A DNA stretch of 64,000 nucleotides from the NCBI GenBank assembly GCA_019353055.1, contig JABAHL010000003.1:124001-188000 (forward strand), read 5' to 3'. Below the pieces are notes generated by a model. That model saw only the letters and a list, made by a program, of their open reading frames with translations. It was not told the DNA's origin and did no database searches. The stretch comes from Faucicola osloensis_C. Lineage in GTDB: Bacteria > Pseudomonadota > Gammaproteobacteria > Pseudomonadales > Moraxellaceae. Below are positions 9,601 through 17,626 of the stretch, in pieces (positions within the stretch are counted from its first letter, which is position 1; each line of letters begins with the position of its first letter). The translations under genes were made by a program, and so were the position numbers.

Positions 9601-11671
9601 CCTTAAATAATAAACTGCTATAAATAGGAGTATTCAGAGCCATATCTTCATCTGATACTTTCTCTACAGTATTATCGATTATTCTTAACTTAGGTTTATC
9701 TGACTGATTAGAGGTTTTTATTTCTGTTCTTTCTAATTTTTTTTCATTTTGTCGGTTTTCTTTAATTTTACTGATTTTAGATGCTCTAGACTCTTGGCTG
9801 CTATTCTTACGTTTTTTAGCATGCTCAAGAGTTTCAAGATTTTGTATTTCTAACTCTGCTAAGGCTAAACTACTTGTAATTGCTTGTTTAGAAGTTGTTC
9901 TTTTTTGAATAGTTTGTATTTGCCATACTTCCCACCAACTACAATTTTCAAATTCTCGTGAGCGGTCAGCAAGCGTCGCTTCCCAGAATTTCAAACTATT
10001 TTCTTCATAAAAGATATAGACTTTTGACGCATCACTTAATTCATATCCGACTTGAAAAGATTTAGGCCGATTAACTGAGTTTTTCCGATAAAGCCAACCT
10101 TTATCTGTTATTTCTTTACATTGATAATAAACTCCAAATACTTTCAATCCTAAATCTGAAAGGGTAGCTTCTTTTCTTGGTAAAAGAGCAACCGATAAAA
10201 TATCTGCATCCACAGCTCTTAGCTTGCCTGTACGATTTTGTATGCCCCATTGCCAAATGTTAATGGGAATTAATGGCATATCAGCAGGCATATCAGCTTC
10301 TCTATCATATTTAACTAACTGCTGAGTATTATTATGAATAAGAATTGAACGTAGAATAATTTGAGTGAAATCAGAAATAGTCAATGTTGCATCAAGACGA
10401 TAATCGTGTCCGCCTCTGCGTACCTCTTTTGCTCCTTCAACTAAACCGTACGCAGATGTGAAAGGTTTAAATTTAGCTTGTATAGTTCTGAAATAACGTT
10501 CAACTATTCCCTTCAAATCACCTCTATATGCTGGTGTATTTTCGATACGAATAGAGAAATTCTTTTCAATTGTTTCTATTTGATTCCCCAAAAGCTCCCC
10601 TCTATCAGCTAAGATAGTTTCAGGTAATCCAACACAAGGCCAATCCTCTTGTCTAATCTTAATATCAAACTTTCTACAAATTTCAACTTTATCCGTTACT
10701 GCAATCTTAAATGCTTGCATTGCAGTGGCATAAGATGGATTTTCAAAGCCGATATAAAATCCTGTGACCATTCTTGAAAATGAATCAACTACTAAATAAA
10801 CTACAGGTCTGCCAACAATGCTTCGCCTATCAGAATCAGACAGTAGATAGATATCAGCAATTGTCGCATCAATTTCATATTTTGAGCCTGTCCCTAAGAT
10901 ATGTGTATTTACTGTCGATTGAAGTTGCCTAATATCTTTGTTATAGATTTTTTTCTCTGTTCTTTGTACTACTCTGTCAGATTGAACATATTGTTTATCA
11001 TAAAAATACTTAAACTGACGAAGCGTTGGAATATCTTCATCAGCTACTTTAGGATATAACGATTTAAATCTTAGTTGAAATTGACGATAAGCGTATATCA
11101 CTGAGTGTTGTGTTTTATTTAAAAGGTTTTGATTAATTACAAGATTGAATAGCCTTTTAACCTCATCAGTGATTATAGCTCCTTGTCCGTCGGTAAACTT
11201 ACGAGGTCTACCCAATTTTTTTTCAATATTTCTTACTTCAGTTTTGCGATTATAAGAACGTAAAAGTGCATTTGGCGTTTGCCCTCTTTGCCAATAGTTC
11301 CTTAAAAGACGATAAATAGTTTGTTTCGTTGTTTTATGATTTCCAATAATAGTATTAATCAAATCGCCACGAATACTAGGATTGTGAAACTCGGCATGGG
11401 TAATAATGGACTGAATTAATTGAAAGTTTGCATCTCTTTTCGTGGCATTTTTTGAAGTCGGCTCTTCAATAATTGTAGCTAAATGTTTAAAAGGGTCATC
11501 AACTAAAAAACATTCACCTTGCTCAATTAACTCTTTTAACAAAGAAAGTTCAATGTACTCAGGTAAAGCGACATCTGATTCAATATTTATCCAAATATAA
11601 CCGCTAGCAAATTCACTCAAAATCCTAAATTTTGTGCCTTGATTATCATATACATCATTGATTCGCAACAA
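9593..11671 (-). CDS. tnsB: Tn7-like DDE transposase TnsB
   Basis: A 692-residue transposase of the retroviral integrase superfamily. The catalytic triad is inferred as D268 (in YEIDATIAD), D356 (in ETILADRGE) and E391 (in GIVERYFR); each is five residues before its Tn7 counterpart (D273, D361, E396). N-terminal helix-turn-helix domains would bind the terminal repeats. A basic Lys/Ser-rich C-terminal tail is the part that contacts TnsC in Tn7. TnsB cuts and joins the 3' ends. Its start overlaps tnsA by 17 bp. Confidence 0.96.
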   Translation of the reverse strand: MLRINDVYDNQGTKFRILSEFASGYIWINIESDVALPEYIELSLLKELIEQGECFLVDDPFKHLATIIEEPTSKNATKRDANFQLIQSIITHAEFHNPSIRGDLINTIIGNHKTTKQTIYRLLRNYWQRGQTPNALLRSYNRKTEVRNIEKKLGRPRKFTDGQGAIITDEVKRLFNLVINQNLLNKTQHSVIYAYRQFQLRFKSLYPKVADEDIPTLRQFKYFYDKQYVQSDRVVQRTEKKIYNKDIRQLQSTVNTHILGTGSKYEIDATIADIYLLSDSDRRSIVGRPVVYLVVDSFSRMVTGFYIGFENPSYATAMQAFKIAVTDKVEICRKFDIKIRQEDWPCVGLPETILADRGELLGNQIETIEKNFSIRIENTPAYRGDLKGIVERYFRTIQAKFKPFTSAYGLVEGAKEVRRGGHDYRLDATLTISDFTQIILRSILIHNNTQQLVKYDREADMPADMPLIPINIWQWGIQNRTGKLRAVDADILSVALLPRKEATLSDLGLKVFGVYYQCKEITDKGWLYRKNSVNRPKSFQVGYELSDASKVYIFYEENSLKFWEATLADRSREFENCSWWEVWQIQTIQKRTTSKQAITSSLALAELEIQNLETLEHAKKRKNSSQESRASKISKIKENRQNEKKLERTEIKTSNQSDKPKLRIIDNTVEKVSDEDMALNTPIYSSLLFKDD

Positions 11672-12440
11672 GTTTCATCTCCTCAATGATACAGTTATGA
11701 TATTTTTTCTCAACAATCGAAATCTCTGAGCAAAGCAATTTGCGATAGTCTTTTGTGATATCAAAGCTTATATAGTTATGAGCGAAAAATGCTTTCATAC
11801 AACTTAAGGATGTTCCAATTTCTAAATTATTTGCGGTATCACATTTTTTACAAAAGTCTACCAAAGTTAGATGGCTGTGTTGAATGATTTGCTTTGAATA
11901 ATATTTGAATTCATCCCATGAGAGATGAGTTAAATGGAGATTTTTTGCAGGATAAAGCCACTTAATATTGGTTGACACCGTTTTTGGAATATCATTTTCA
12001 GTAATAATATAGAAAGGAACATCCTTACGTTTCCAGAAACGTCGTTCTAATTCAATTTTCTCAAGCGTTCTTGGGTCATCTAGGTCTTTAGCGTACTTAA
12101 CTTGTAATGCCATTTGTGAAGTCATAGCTTTATTTTCGGCATTCAAAGTGATGTAGAAGTCCGAAGTCATGACCTTATCTTCGCCTTTAATGCTTGGATG
12201 TTTGATATTGGCTTCTTCGGCTAAAGCTAAAGTCTCTTTCAAACTCAACTCAAATTGCTCGTTAATCGACACCACATTGATATTCCATTCAAACAACAAA
12301 AAAACACTCACCTCTAAGTCTGATAGCAAATGATGGGTACGACCTGATTTATGTCCAAACACTCGATGTGACCGCCCAAGTGATGAAATATCCTGCACCT
12401 TTACAAAAGGTTGATAAGATTGTGGTTTTTTGAAAGGCAT
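11655..12440 (-). CDS. tnsA: Tn7-like 5'-end endonuclease TnsA
   Basis: A 261-residue restriction-enzyme-like nuclease that cuts the 5' transposon ends, permitting cut-and-paste movement with TnsB. The catalytic residues are inferred as E43 (SDLEVSVF), D94 (VMTSDFYI) and K115 with Q113 (ALQVKYA), matching Tn7 E63/D114/K132 by alignment. The protein begins about 20 residues later than Tn7 TnsA, in the poorly conserved N-terminus. The C-terminal part (about 170-261) corresponds to the TnsC-contacting domain. It is the first gene of the tns operon; its AAAGGA ribosome-binding site lies inside an inverted repeat. Confidence 0.96.
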   Translation of the reverse strand: MPFKKPQSYQPFVKVQDISSLGRSHRVFGHKSGRTHHLLSDLEVSVFLLFEWNINVVSINEQFELSLKETLALAEEANIKHPSIKGEDKVMTSDFYITLNAENKAMTSQMALQVKYAKDLDDPRTLEKIELERRFWKRKDVPFYIITENDIPKTVSTNIKWLYPAKNLHLTHLSWDEFKYYSKQIIQHSHLTLVDFCKKCDTANNLEIGTSLSCMKAFFAHNYISFDITKDYRKLLCSEISIVEKKYHNCIIEEMKLVANQ

Positions 12441-12446
12441 AAAACA

Positions 12447-12481
12447 TCCTTTGTTATTCTTAAAAGCAGAATAACAAAGGA
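12447..12481 (-). promoter_or_regulatory. 14-bp perfect inverted repeat overlapping the tnsA promoter and ribosome-binding site
   Basis: Arms TCCTTTGTTATTCT (12447-12460) and AGAATAACAAAGGA (12468-12481) are exact reverse complements around a 7-nt loop. Read on the minus strand, the 3' arm contains the tnsA AAAGGA ribosome-binding site, 7 nt from the ATG, and the 5' arm contains the -10 box. A transcript from upstream (glmS read-through) would fold the site into a 14-bp stem. A transcript from the local promoter would start in the loop and leave it free. It could also be a repressor operator. Confidence 0.85.
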
Positions 12482-12496
12482 CAAAACAGGTGTCAA
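12468..12496 (-). promoter_or_regulatory. sigma70-type promoter for the tns operon
   Basis: On the minus strand a perfect -35 TTGACA (12496-12491) is followed after exactly 17 bp by -10 TATTCT (12473-12468). The predicted start is near A12461. The -35 box is only 2 bp from the innermost TnsB-type repeat, so TnsB binding could repress its own operon. Confidence 0.8.
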
Positions 12497-12498
12497 TA

Positions 12499-12555
12499 GT
12501 ATGATAATTAATTGTTTAGTATGATAATTAATTGTTCGGTATGATAATTAATTGT
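12499..12555 (-). repeat. Three tandem TnsB-binding repeats of the transposon right end
   Basis: The 17-bp unit ACAATTAATTATCATAC (minus strand) occurs exactly three times, at 12539-12555, 12519-12535 and 12499-12515, with a strict 20-bp period. The outermost copy begins 9 bp inside the transposon tip. Tn7's right end has overlapping ~22-bp TnsB sites in the same place, so these are called TnsB sites by position and periodicity. Confidence 0.88.
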
Positions 12556-12564
12556 ACTACTACA

Positions 12565-12624
12565 GCGGTTTTTTTGTATCAGCTTAGCTTATTCCACCGT
12601 GACGCTTTTGGCCAAATTACGGGG
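12565..12624 (-). other. attTn7 target region: presumed duplication plus TnsD recognition sequence in glmS
   Basis: The five bases 12565-12569 (GCGGT on +) directly outside the tip are the presumed target duplication; the second copy is off-window. They are separated from the glmS stop (12589-12591) by 19 bp, almost exactly the distance in E. coli attTn7. The last ~36 bp of glmS (12589-12624), encoding the very conserved PRNLAKSVTVE end, correspond to the TnsD binding site. Confidence 0.85.
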
Positions 12625-14427
12625 TTTATCAACGTCTGTGCCTTTGGCAAGCGCAACATGGTAAGACAACAATTGTACAGGAATAGTGTGTACTATGGGC
12701 GATAACACGCCAATATGACGTGGGGTGCGAATCACGTGTACGCCCTCACTATCGGAAAAATCACTATCAAGATCGGTAAATACAAACAACTCACCGCCAC
12801 GCGCCGAGACTTCTTGCATATTGGCTTTGACTTTATCAAGTAGGCTGTCATTTGGCGCTATCACCACCACAGGCATGTTTTCATCAACCAATGCCAGTGG
12901 ACCGTGTTTTAGCTCGCCAGCAGGATAGGCTTCTGCATGAATATAGGTGATTTCTTTGAGCTTTAATGCGCCTTCTAATGCAATCGGGTAATGAATACCA
13001 CGACCCAAAAACAGCGCGCTTGGCTTATCAGCAAATTTGCTTGACCAGCTGCTAATCTGTGGCTCAAGATTGAGCGCATATTGAATATCATTGGGCAAGC
13101 TGCGCAGCGCATTGGTGTATTCGACCAGTTTAGTGTCATCCACATAGCCACGCACACGACCGAGTGTCACCGCCAAACCAAATAAAGCCACTAACTGGGT
13201 GGTAAAGGCTTTGGTTGAGGCGACCCCAATCTCCGCACCGGCTCGGGTATAGACTACTAGCTCACTGGCACGAGGCAAGGCGGATTCCATCACGTTACAG
13301 ATGGATAGACTATGTTTGTGACCCATGGCTTGTGCGTATTTTAGCGCCTCCATGGTATCTAGCGTTTCCCCTGATTGCGAGATGGTGATAATCAATTGTT
13401 TTGGATTGGCAATCACCTCACGATAACGGTATTCGCTAGCGATTTCGACATCGGTGGCAATTTTGGCAATACTTTCCAACCAATATTTGGCGGTCGATGC
13501 AGCATAATACGACGTGCCACAGGCAAGAATCTTAATACTGTCGATATCATTGAAAACGGCTTCAGCATTTTCACCAAAGTTGTTGGCGATAAACCCGGCA
13601 TCCAAAAAAATTTCGGCGGTATCTGACACCGCTTTTGGCTGCTCGTAGATTTCTTTTTGCATAAAGTGGCTATAAGCCCCTAGTTCAAGAGACGCTAAGG
13701 ACACTTGCGAAGTGGTGGCTTTGCGGGTCGCTGGATTGCCTTGTTTGTCAATCATTTGTACCACGCCATCTGCGGTCAACTGCGCAATATCACCATCTTC
13801 AAGATACATGATTTGACGGGTAAAGGCGACAACTGCTGAGACATCCGATGCGATAAAGGTTTCATGCTCACCTAAGCCAATGAGTAACGGACAGCCCATA
13901 CGCGCCACCACCATGTTTTGTGGCATATCATTGGCAATCACCGCAATCGCATACGCGCCATGAAATTGCTGGGTCGCCGCTTGCACCGCTTTGAATAAAT
14001 CACCGCCGTTTTGTACGTAGTGCTGGTGCACCGCATGGGCGATGACCTCGGTGTCGGTTTGTGACTCAAAATGATAGCCATTTTGCTGAAGGCGAGCGCG
14101 CTCGGCTTCAAAGTTTTCGATGATGCCATTATGTACCACCGAAATCAAATCACCCGAGATATGCGGATGCGCATTTGGCTCAGTGACGCCGCCGTGGGTT
14201 GCCCAGCGAGTGTGACCGATACCGGTGTGACCATACACGCCGCGCTCTTTGGCAGCGGCTTCCATCAAGGCAACACGCCCCACTCGGCGCACGCGTTTGA
14301 GTCCTTCATCGGTTTGCACCGCAATACCCGATGAGTCATAACCCCGATATTCTAGGCGTTTTAAGCCATCGGTTAAAAAATCTACCACATTGTCTTGCGC
14401 ACGAATGGCGCCAACGATACCGCACAT
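12589..14427 (-). CDS. glmS: Glutamine--fructose-6-phosphate aminotransferase (isomerizing)
   Basis: A 612-residue cytoplasmic enzyme making glucosamine-6-phosphate from fructose-6-phosphate and glutamine, the first step to UDP-GlcNAc. The N-terminal glutaminase domain starts MCGIVGAI with catalytic Cys after the initiator Met. Two SIS domains follow, and the C-terminus is PRNLAKSVTVE, as in E. coli. Length is standard (E. coli 609). It lies 182 bp downstream of glmU, the usual order. Its own terminator region is now occupied by the transposon junction, so read-through into tnsA is possible. Confidence 0.98.
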   Translation of the reverse strand: MCGIVGAIRAQDNVVDFLTDGLKRLEYRGYDSSGIAVQTDEGLKRVRRVGRVALMEAAAKERGVYGHTGIGHTRWATHGGVTEPNAHPHISGDLISVVHNGIIENFEAERARLQQNGYHFESQTDTEVIAHAVHQHYVQNGGDLFKAVQAATQQFHGAYAIAVIANDMPQNMVVARMGCPLLIGLGEHETFIASDVSAVVAFTRQIMYLEDGDIAQLTADGVVQMIDKQGNPATRKATTSQVSLASLELGAYSHFMQKEIYEQPKAVSDTAEIFLDAGFIANNFGENAEAVFNDIDSIKILACGTSYYAASTAKYWLESIAKIATDVEIASEYRYREVIANPKQLIITISQSGETLDTMEALKYAQAMGHKHSLSICNVMESALPRASELVVYTRAGAEIGVASTKAFTTQLVALFGLAVTLGRVRGYVDDTKLVEYTNALRSLPNDIQYALNLEPQISSWSSKFADKPSALFLGRGIHYPIALEGALKLKEITYIHAEAYPAGELKHGPLALVDENMPVVVIAPNDSLLDKVKANMQEVSARGGELFVFTDLDSDFSDSEGVHVIRTPRHIGVLSPIVHTIPVQLLSYHVALAKGTDVDKPRNLAKSVTVE

Positions 14428-14542
14428 AACTGTTCCTTAGTATCCAGTTTTTGGTGTGAGCAATCAAATTTGACTGCTGTGAAAAACAATCCCCCCGTTT
14501 ACACAGTCGTTAGATTGTTTTATTGTTACTTAATCAAACGGC

Positions 14543-14578
14543 TTTATCGTATAAAGCAAGTTTATCGTATTAAGCAAG
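14543..14578 (-). repeat. 18-bp tandem repeat in the glmU-glmS gap, possible glmS promoter
   Basis: TTTATCGTATAAAGCAAG and TTTATCGTATTAAGCAAG (+ strand) are adjacent, with one mismatch. On the minus strand each unit offers a TTGCTT and a TATACG/AATACG-like box, so the pair forms a weak -35/-10 pattern about 115-150 bp before glmS. The promoter call is tentative. Confidence 0.5.
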
Positions 14579-14609
14579 AATTTGTTAAATTTAGGCAGAC
14601 ATTTAAATA

Positions 14610-15968
14610 TCAAGATTTTTTTTCAGGACGTTGCCACCCCTCAATCGTGACTTGTTTGCCACGGGCGATGGACAGTTTTTCGGCAGGGCAGGCTTTACTG
14701 ATGGCACTACCAGCGCCAATGGTGGCACGGTCACCAATGGTCACAGGGGCAATCAGCACCGCATTTGAGCCAATTCTGACCTCATCACCGATTTCGGTTT
14801 TAAACTTATTGACCCCATCATAATTGGCAGTGATCGTGCCTGCACCAATATTGGTCCTTTGTCCAATGGTGGCATCGCCCAAATACGCCAAATGATTGGC
14901 TTTAGCGCCGCTTGCCATTTGGGTGTTTTTAAGCTCCACAAAGTTACCGATATGCACCTCTTTGTCAGTGACCGCATTGGGGCGCAGACGGGCAAATGGT
15001 CCGATTTGGTTGTCTTCACCCACTACCGCATTGTCAAATAGACTGTAAGGTTGCACCACAGTACCCCTGGCGATTTTGCTGTTTTTAATGATACAACCTG
15101 CGCCGATTTTGACGTTATCACCTAGCTCACAGTCACCTTCAATGATGACATTAATATCAATTTGCACATCTTTGCCAACTTTGAGCGAACCGCGTAAATC
15201 AAAACGGCTTGGGTCAATCAGATGCACGCCTTGTTGCATCAATGCTTCGGCTTGATGTGTTTGCCAAGTACGCTCTAGATTTGCCAACTGCAGACGGTCA
15301 TTCACGCCTTCGATTTCAAACTGATGGGTCGGCGATACGGTAGCGATTTCAATGCCATCATCCACCGCCATTTTGACGATATCGGTGAGATAGTATTCGC
15401 CTTGGGCATTGTTATTAGTCAAGTTATTGAGATATCGATGCAAAATATCATTGGCGACACAGTACACACCGCTATTGATTTCAGTGATTTGTCTTTGCTC
15501 ATCGTTGGCATCTTTTTCTTCAACAATCGCGATTACTTGATTGTTGTCACGCACTATACGACCCAAACCAAATGGGTTGGCTAAGTTTAGGGTCAGCATG
15601 GCAAAACGGCTGTCTGTATTTGCCAATTTCTCTAAGGTATCGACGCCAATAAGTGGCACATCCCCTGATAAAATCAAGCTTTTCCCATCCGTAGGCAACA
15701 CCGGCAAAGTCATTTGTACCGCGTGACCCGTGCCCAATTGCTCAGCTTGCTCGACCCAATCAATTTGTTCATCGGCAAAGGCATCTTTGACTTGCTGACC
15801 TTCAAAACCATAGATAATGATATTCTTTTGGCTACCCAATTGTTTGGCAGTGGCGAGTACGTGATGTAGCAAAGGCTTGCCTGCCAGCGGTTGTAGTACT
15901 TTTGGCTTGCTCGATTTCATGCGAGTGCCTTTACCCGCTGCCATGATGATGGTGGTTAAGTTGGTCAT
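14610..15968 (-). CDS. glmU: Bifunctional UDP-GlcNAc pyrophosphorylase / glucosamine-1-phosphate acetyltransferase
   Basis: A 452-residue enzyme (E. coli 456). The N-terminal uridyltransferase domain carries the MAAGKGTRMKSSKPKVL nucleotide-binding signature at residues 10-26. The C-terminal half is a left-handed beta-helix of hexapeptide repeats (for example IGAGCIIKNS, IGPFARLRP, IGAGTITANYDG) that acetylates glucosamine-1-phosphate. It makes UDP-GlcNAc for peptidoglycan and lipid A, after GlmS and GlmM. It lies directly upstream of glmS on the same strand. Confidence 0.98.
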   Translation of the reverse strand: MTNLTTIIMAAGKGTRMKSSKPKVLQPLAGKPLLHHVLATAKQLGSQKNIIIYGFEGQQVKDAFADEQIDWVEQAEQLGTGHAVQMTLPVLPTDGKSLILSGDVPLIGVDTLEKLANTDSRFAMLTLNLANPFGLGRIVRDNNQVIAIVEEKDANDEQRQITEINSGVYCVANDILHRYLNNLTNNNAQGEYYLTDIVKMAVDDGIEIATVSPTHQFEIEGVNDRLQLANLERTWQTHQAEALMQQGVHLIDPSRFDLRGSLKVGKDVQIDINVIIEGDCELGDNVKIGAGCIIKNSKIARGTVVQPYSLFDNAVVGEDNQIGPFARLRPNAVTDKEVHIGNFVELKNTQMASGAKANHLAYLGDATIGQRTNIGAGTITANYDGVNKFKTEIGDEVRIGSNAVLIAPVTIGDRATIGAGSAISKACPAEKLSIARGKQVTIEGWQRPEKKS

Positions 15969-16013
15969 GGGAATCCCTTATCTTTTTTAAACTAATTTTA
16001 ATGATACAACAGG

Positions 16014-16592
16014 TTAAACATAAATAACGAGCACACTTACAAAGACTATTAGCACAACCCCCGCCATCAGCCCCGCCAAAATGTCATCAATCAAAATACC
16101 AAAACCGCCGCTCACATTTTTATCCACCCATTTAATCGGAAAAGGTTTTAAAATATCAAAAAAACGAAACGCGACAAATGCAGCAAAGTATAGTAGCAGT
16201 AAGCTTAACTGATGACCTTGCAATAAAGCATCATCGTAGAAATGCAGCCATAAAATTGGCAGGAGTGACACCCACATGCCGACCCATTCATCCCACACGA
16301 TATGCGGGTCATCATGTACACCCATCAAATCAGACGTTTTACCGCAGATATAACTACCGACTAGAGCGCCCACCACCGTAACCGCCAAAAACCCCCAAAA
16401 ACCCAGCCATAACATCGGAATGGCAACCACTAGCCCACCCACCGTGCCCCACGTCCCAGCAGCGCGCTTTGGCAATCCTGAGCCTAAGCCGATACCGAGC
16501 CAATAAATCAGTTTTTCCCAAACGCTCGCGGTTGGCGGACAAGGCGGGCAAACATTGGCTTTACGGACGTCGGGTTTATGCAGTTGAGTCAT
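16014..16592 (-). CDS. pgpA: Phosphatidylglycerophosphatase A
   Basis: A 192-residue inner-membrane enzyme removing the terminal phosphate from phosphatidylglycerophosphate in phospholipid synthesis. The family signature GSGLPKRAAGTWGTVGGL is at about residues 37-54. The conserved acidic stretches HIVWDEWVGMW and DIDILAG-like IDDILAGLMAG are present, with several hydrophobic membrane segments. It is the last gene of ribH-nusB-thiL-pgpA, 14 bp after thiL, a common gammaproteobacterial order. Confidence 0.95.
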   Translation of the reverse strand: MTQLHKPDVRKANVCPPCPPTASVWEKLIYWLGIGLGSGLPKRAAGTWGTVGGLVVAIPMLWLGFWGFLAVTVVGALVGSYICGKTSDLMGVHDDPHIVWDEWVGMWVSLLPILWLHFYDDALLQGHQLSLLLLYFAAFVAFRFFDILKPFPIKWVDKNVSGGFGILIDDILAGLMAGVVLIVFVSVLVIYV

Positions 16593-16606
16593 AGGGCGTT
16601 CTTTGG

Positions 16607-17581
16607 CTAAAAATGCTGATAGCCAGTAATCGAAAATTCAATTGGTTGGTTATTATAAGTCAGCCTCAAGCCGTTTTCTGTGACAATTTTGCCAATGGCA
16701 AAAATTTTATCCGAAAACTGTTGATTAAATTTGACAAAATTTTGCTCACTCATAGTAAAGCACAGCTGATAATCATCGCCACCATTGAGCTGATGTTGCC
16801 ACTTATCAGCATTTGGTAAGGCTTGTAATCGTGGATGCGTTGGAATATTGGCTAAATCGACCACCGCGCCCACCTGTGATGCGGTTAGAATATGACCCAA
16901 ATCCTGCCCTAGCCCGTCTGAAATATCAATCATGCTATGGGCGAACCCACGTAATTTTTGTCCGAGCTCAACTTGCGGAACAGGTAAATCGAGTGCCGGC
17001 TGTAAAGCGATTGGTTGTAAAGCGATATTGTGCCGCTCAGATTTTTCAGCGTCTAAAATCTGCTGTAACGCAAAACTTGCTGAGCCAATCTCACCACTCA
17101 CACAGATGATATCACCGACTTTTGCGCCCCCTCTGGTAATAGCTTGCCCGGTTGGCACAAAACCCAGTGCAGTGACAGAGATGGTTAAGGTGTTTGATTG
17201 GGTGGTATCGCCACCGATGAGCTCGACATCAAATCGGTTGCAAATGTCCGCGATGCCTTGGGCGAATGGTTTGAGCCAGTCATCCTGTGCAAGCTTAGCA
17301 GGCAAGCTAATGCCTAGCAATATCGCATAGGGCGTCGCCCCCATCGCTGCCAAATCGGATAAATTGACCGCGACCGATTTATAGCCGATGGCATAAGCGG
17401 ATGTTGATAAGGGAAAATGTCGACCTGCAACCAGCGTGTCAATACAGCTCACCAGTTCGCAATCACTTGGCATACTGCTTATCGCGCAATCATCCCCAAT
17501 ACCCACTTGGGTCAAAGGATTTTTGCGTGTACAGTGTTGAAAATGTTGATAAATCAAAGAAAATTCGGACATCTTAGCCAT
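16607..17581 (-). CDS. thiL: Thiamine-monophosphate kinase
   Basis: A 324-residue enzyme (E. coli 325) converting thiamine phosphate to thiamine diphosphate with ATP, the last step of cofactor synthesis. It has the PurM-like fold signature: EFSLIYQHF at the N-terminus, IGDDCAI near residues 28-34, VSCIDTLVAGRHF, DLAAMGATP, the metal-binding GGDTTQS and the late SMIDISDGLGQDL motif. The start could also be the ATG at 17572 (MSEFSL), which matches relatives about equally well. A terminator-like hairpin separates it from nusB. Confidence 0.96.
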   Translation of the reverse strand: MAKMSEFSLIYQHFQHCTRKNPLTQVGIGDDCAISSMPSDCELVSCIDTLVAGRHFPLSTSAYAIGYKSVAVNLSDLAAMGATPYAILLGISLPAKLAQDDWLKPFAQGIADICNRFDVELIGGDTTQSNTLTISVTALGFVPTGQAITRGGAKVGDIICVSGEIGSASFALQQILDAEKSERHNIALQPIALQPALDLPVPQVELGQKLRGFAHSMIDISDGLGQDLGHILTASQVGAVVDLANIPTHPRLQALPNADKWQHQLNGGDDYQLCFTMSEQNFVKFNQQFSDKIFAIGKIVTENGLRLTYNNQPIEFSITGYQHF

Positions 17582-17595
17582 CCGTATCGAACATA

Positions 17596-17620
17596 AAAGG
17601 GCGTAGCGAGTACGCCCTTT
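17596..17620 (-). terminator. Terminator/attenuator hairpin between nusB and thiL
   Basis: A perfect 10-bp stem (AAAGGGCGTA / TACGCCCTTT) with a 5-nt loop is followed on the minus strand by a short T-run. It is within an otherwise contiguous operon and would reduce, rather than abolish, thiL-pgpA transcription. Confidence 0.65.
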
Positions 17621-17626
17621 ACGGTA

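Larger units (their letters stand above)
1..12564 (-). mobile_element. Tn7-like transposon, right part (left end outside window)
   Basis: A complete tnsABCDE set on the minus strand is followed by cargo genes. The glmS-proximal boundary is set at 12564 because the outward tip reads TGTAGTAGTACAAT, the same TGT-N6-ACAAT layout as the known Tn7 tip. Three TnsB-type repeats lie just inside it. The tip is 24 bp from the glmS stop, as expected for TnsD-directed attTn7 insertion, and tnsA is nearest glmS as in Tn7. The DNA is visibly AT-richer than the flanking glmS/glmU. The left end and the target duplication cannot be confirmed because they lie outside the window. Confidence 0.93.

Noticed and set aside
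12499..12555. Three regular repeats as a mini CRISPR array or plasmid iterons
   Set aside because: Spacer between the units is only 3 bp and the location just inside the transposon tip fits TnsB sites; no cas or rep genes nearby.
14395..14823. Open frame on + strand across glmS start and glmU end
   Set aside because: Shadow of two well-identified genes on the opposite strand.
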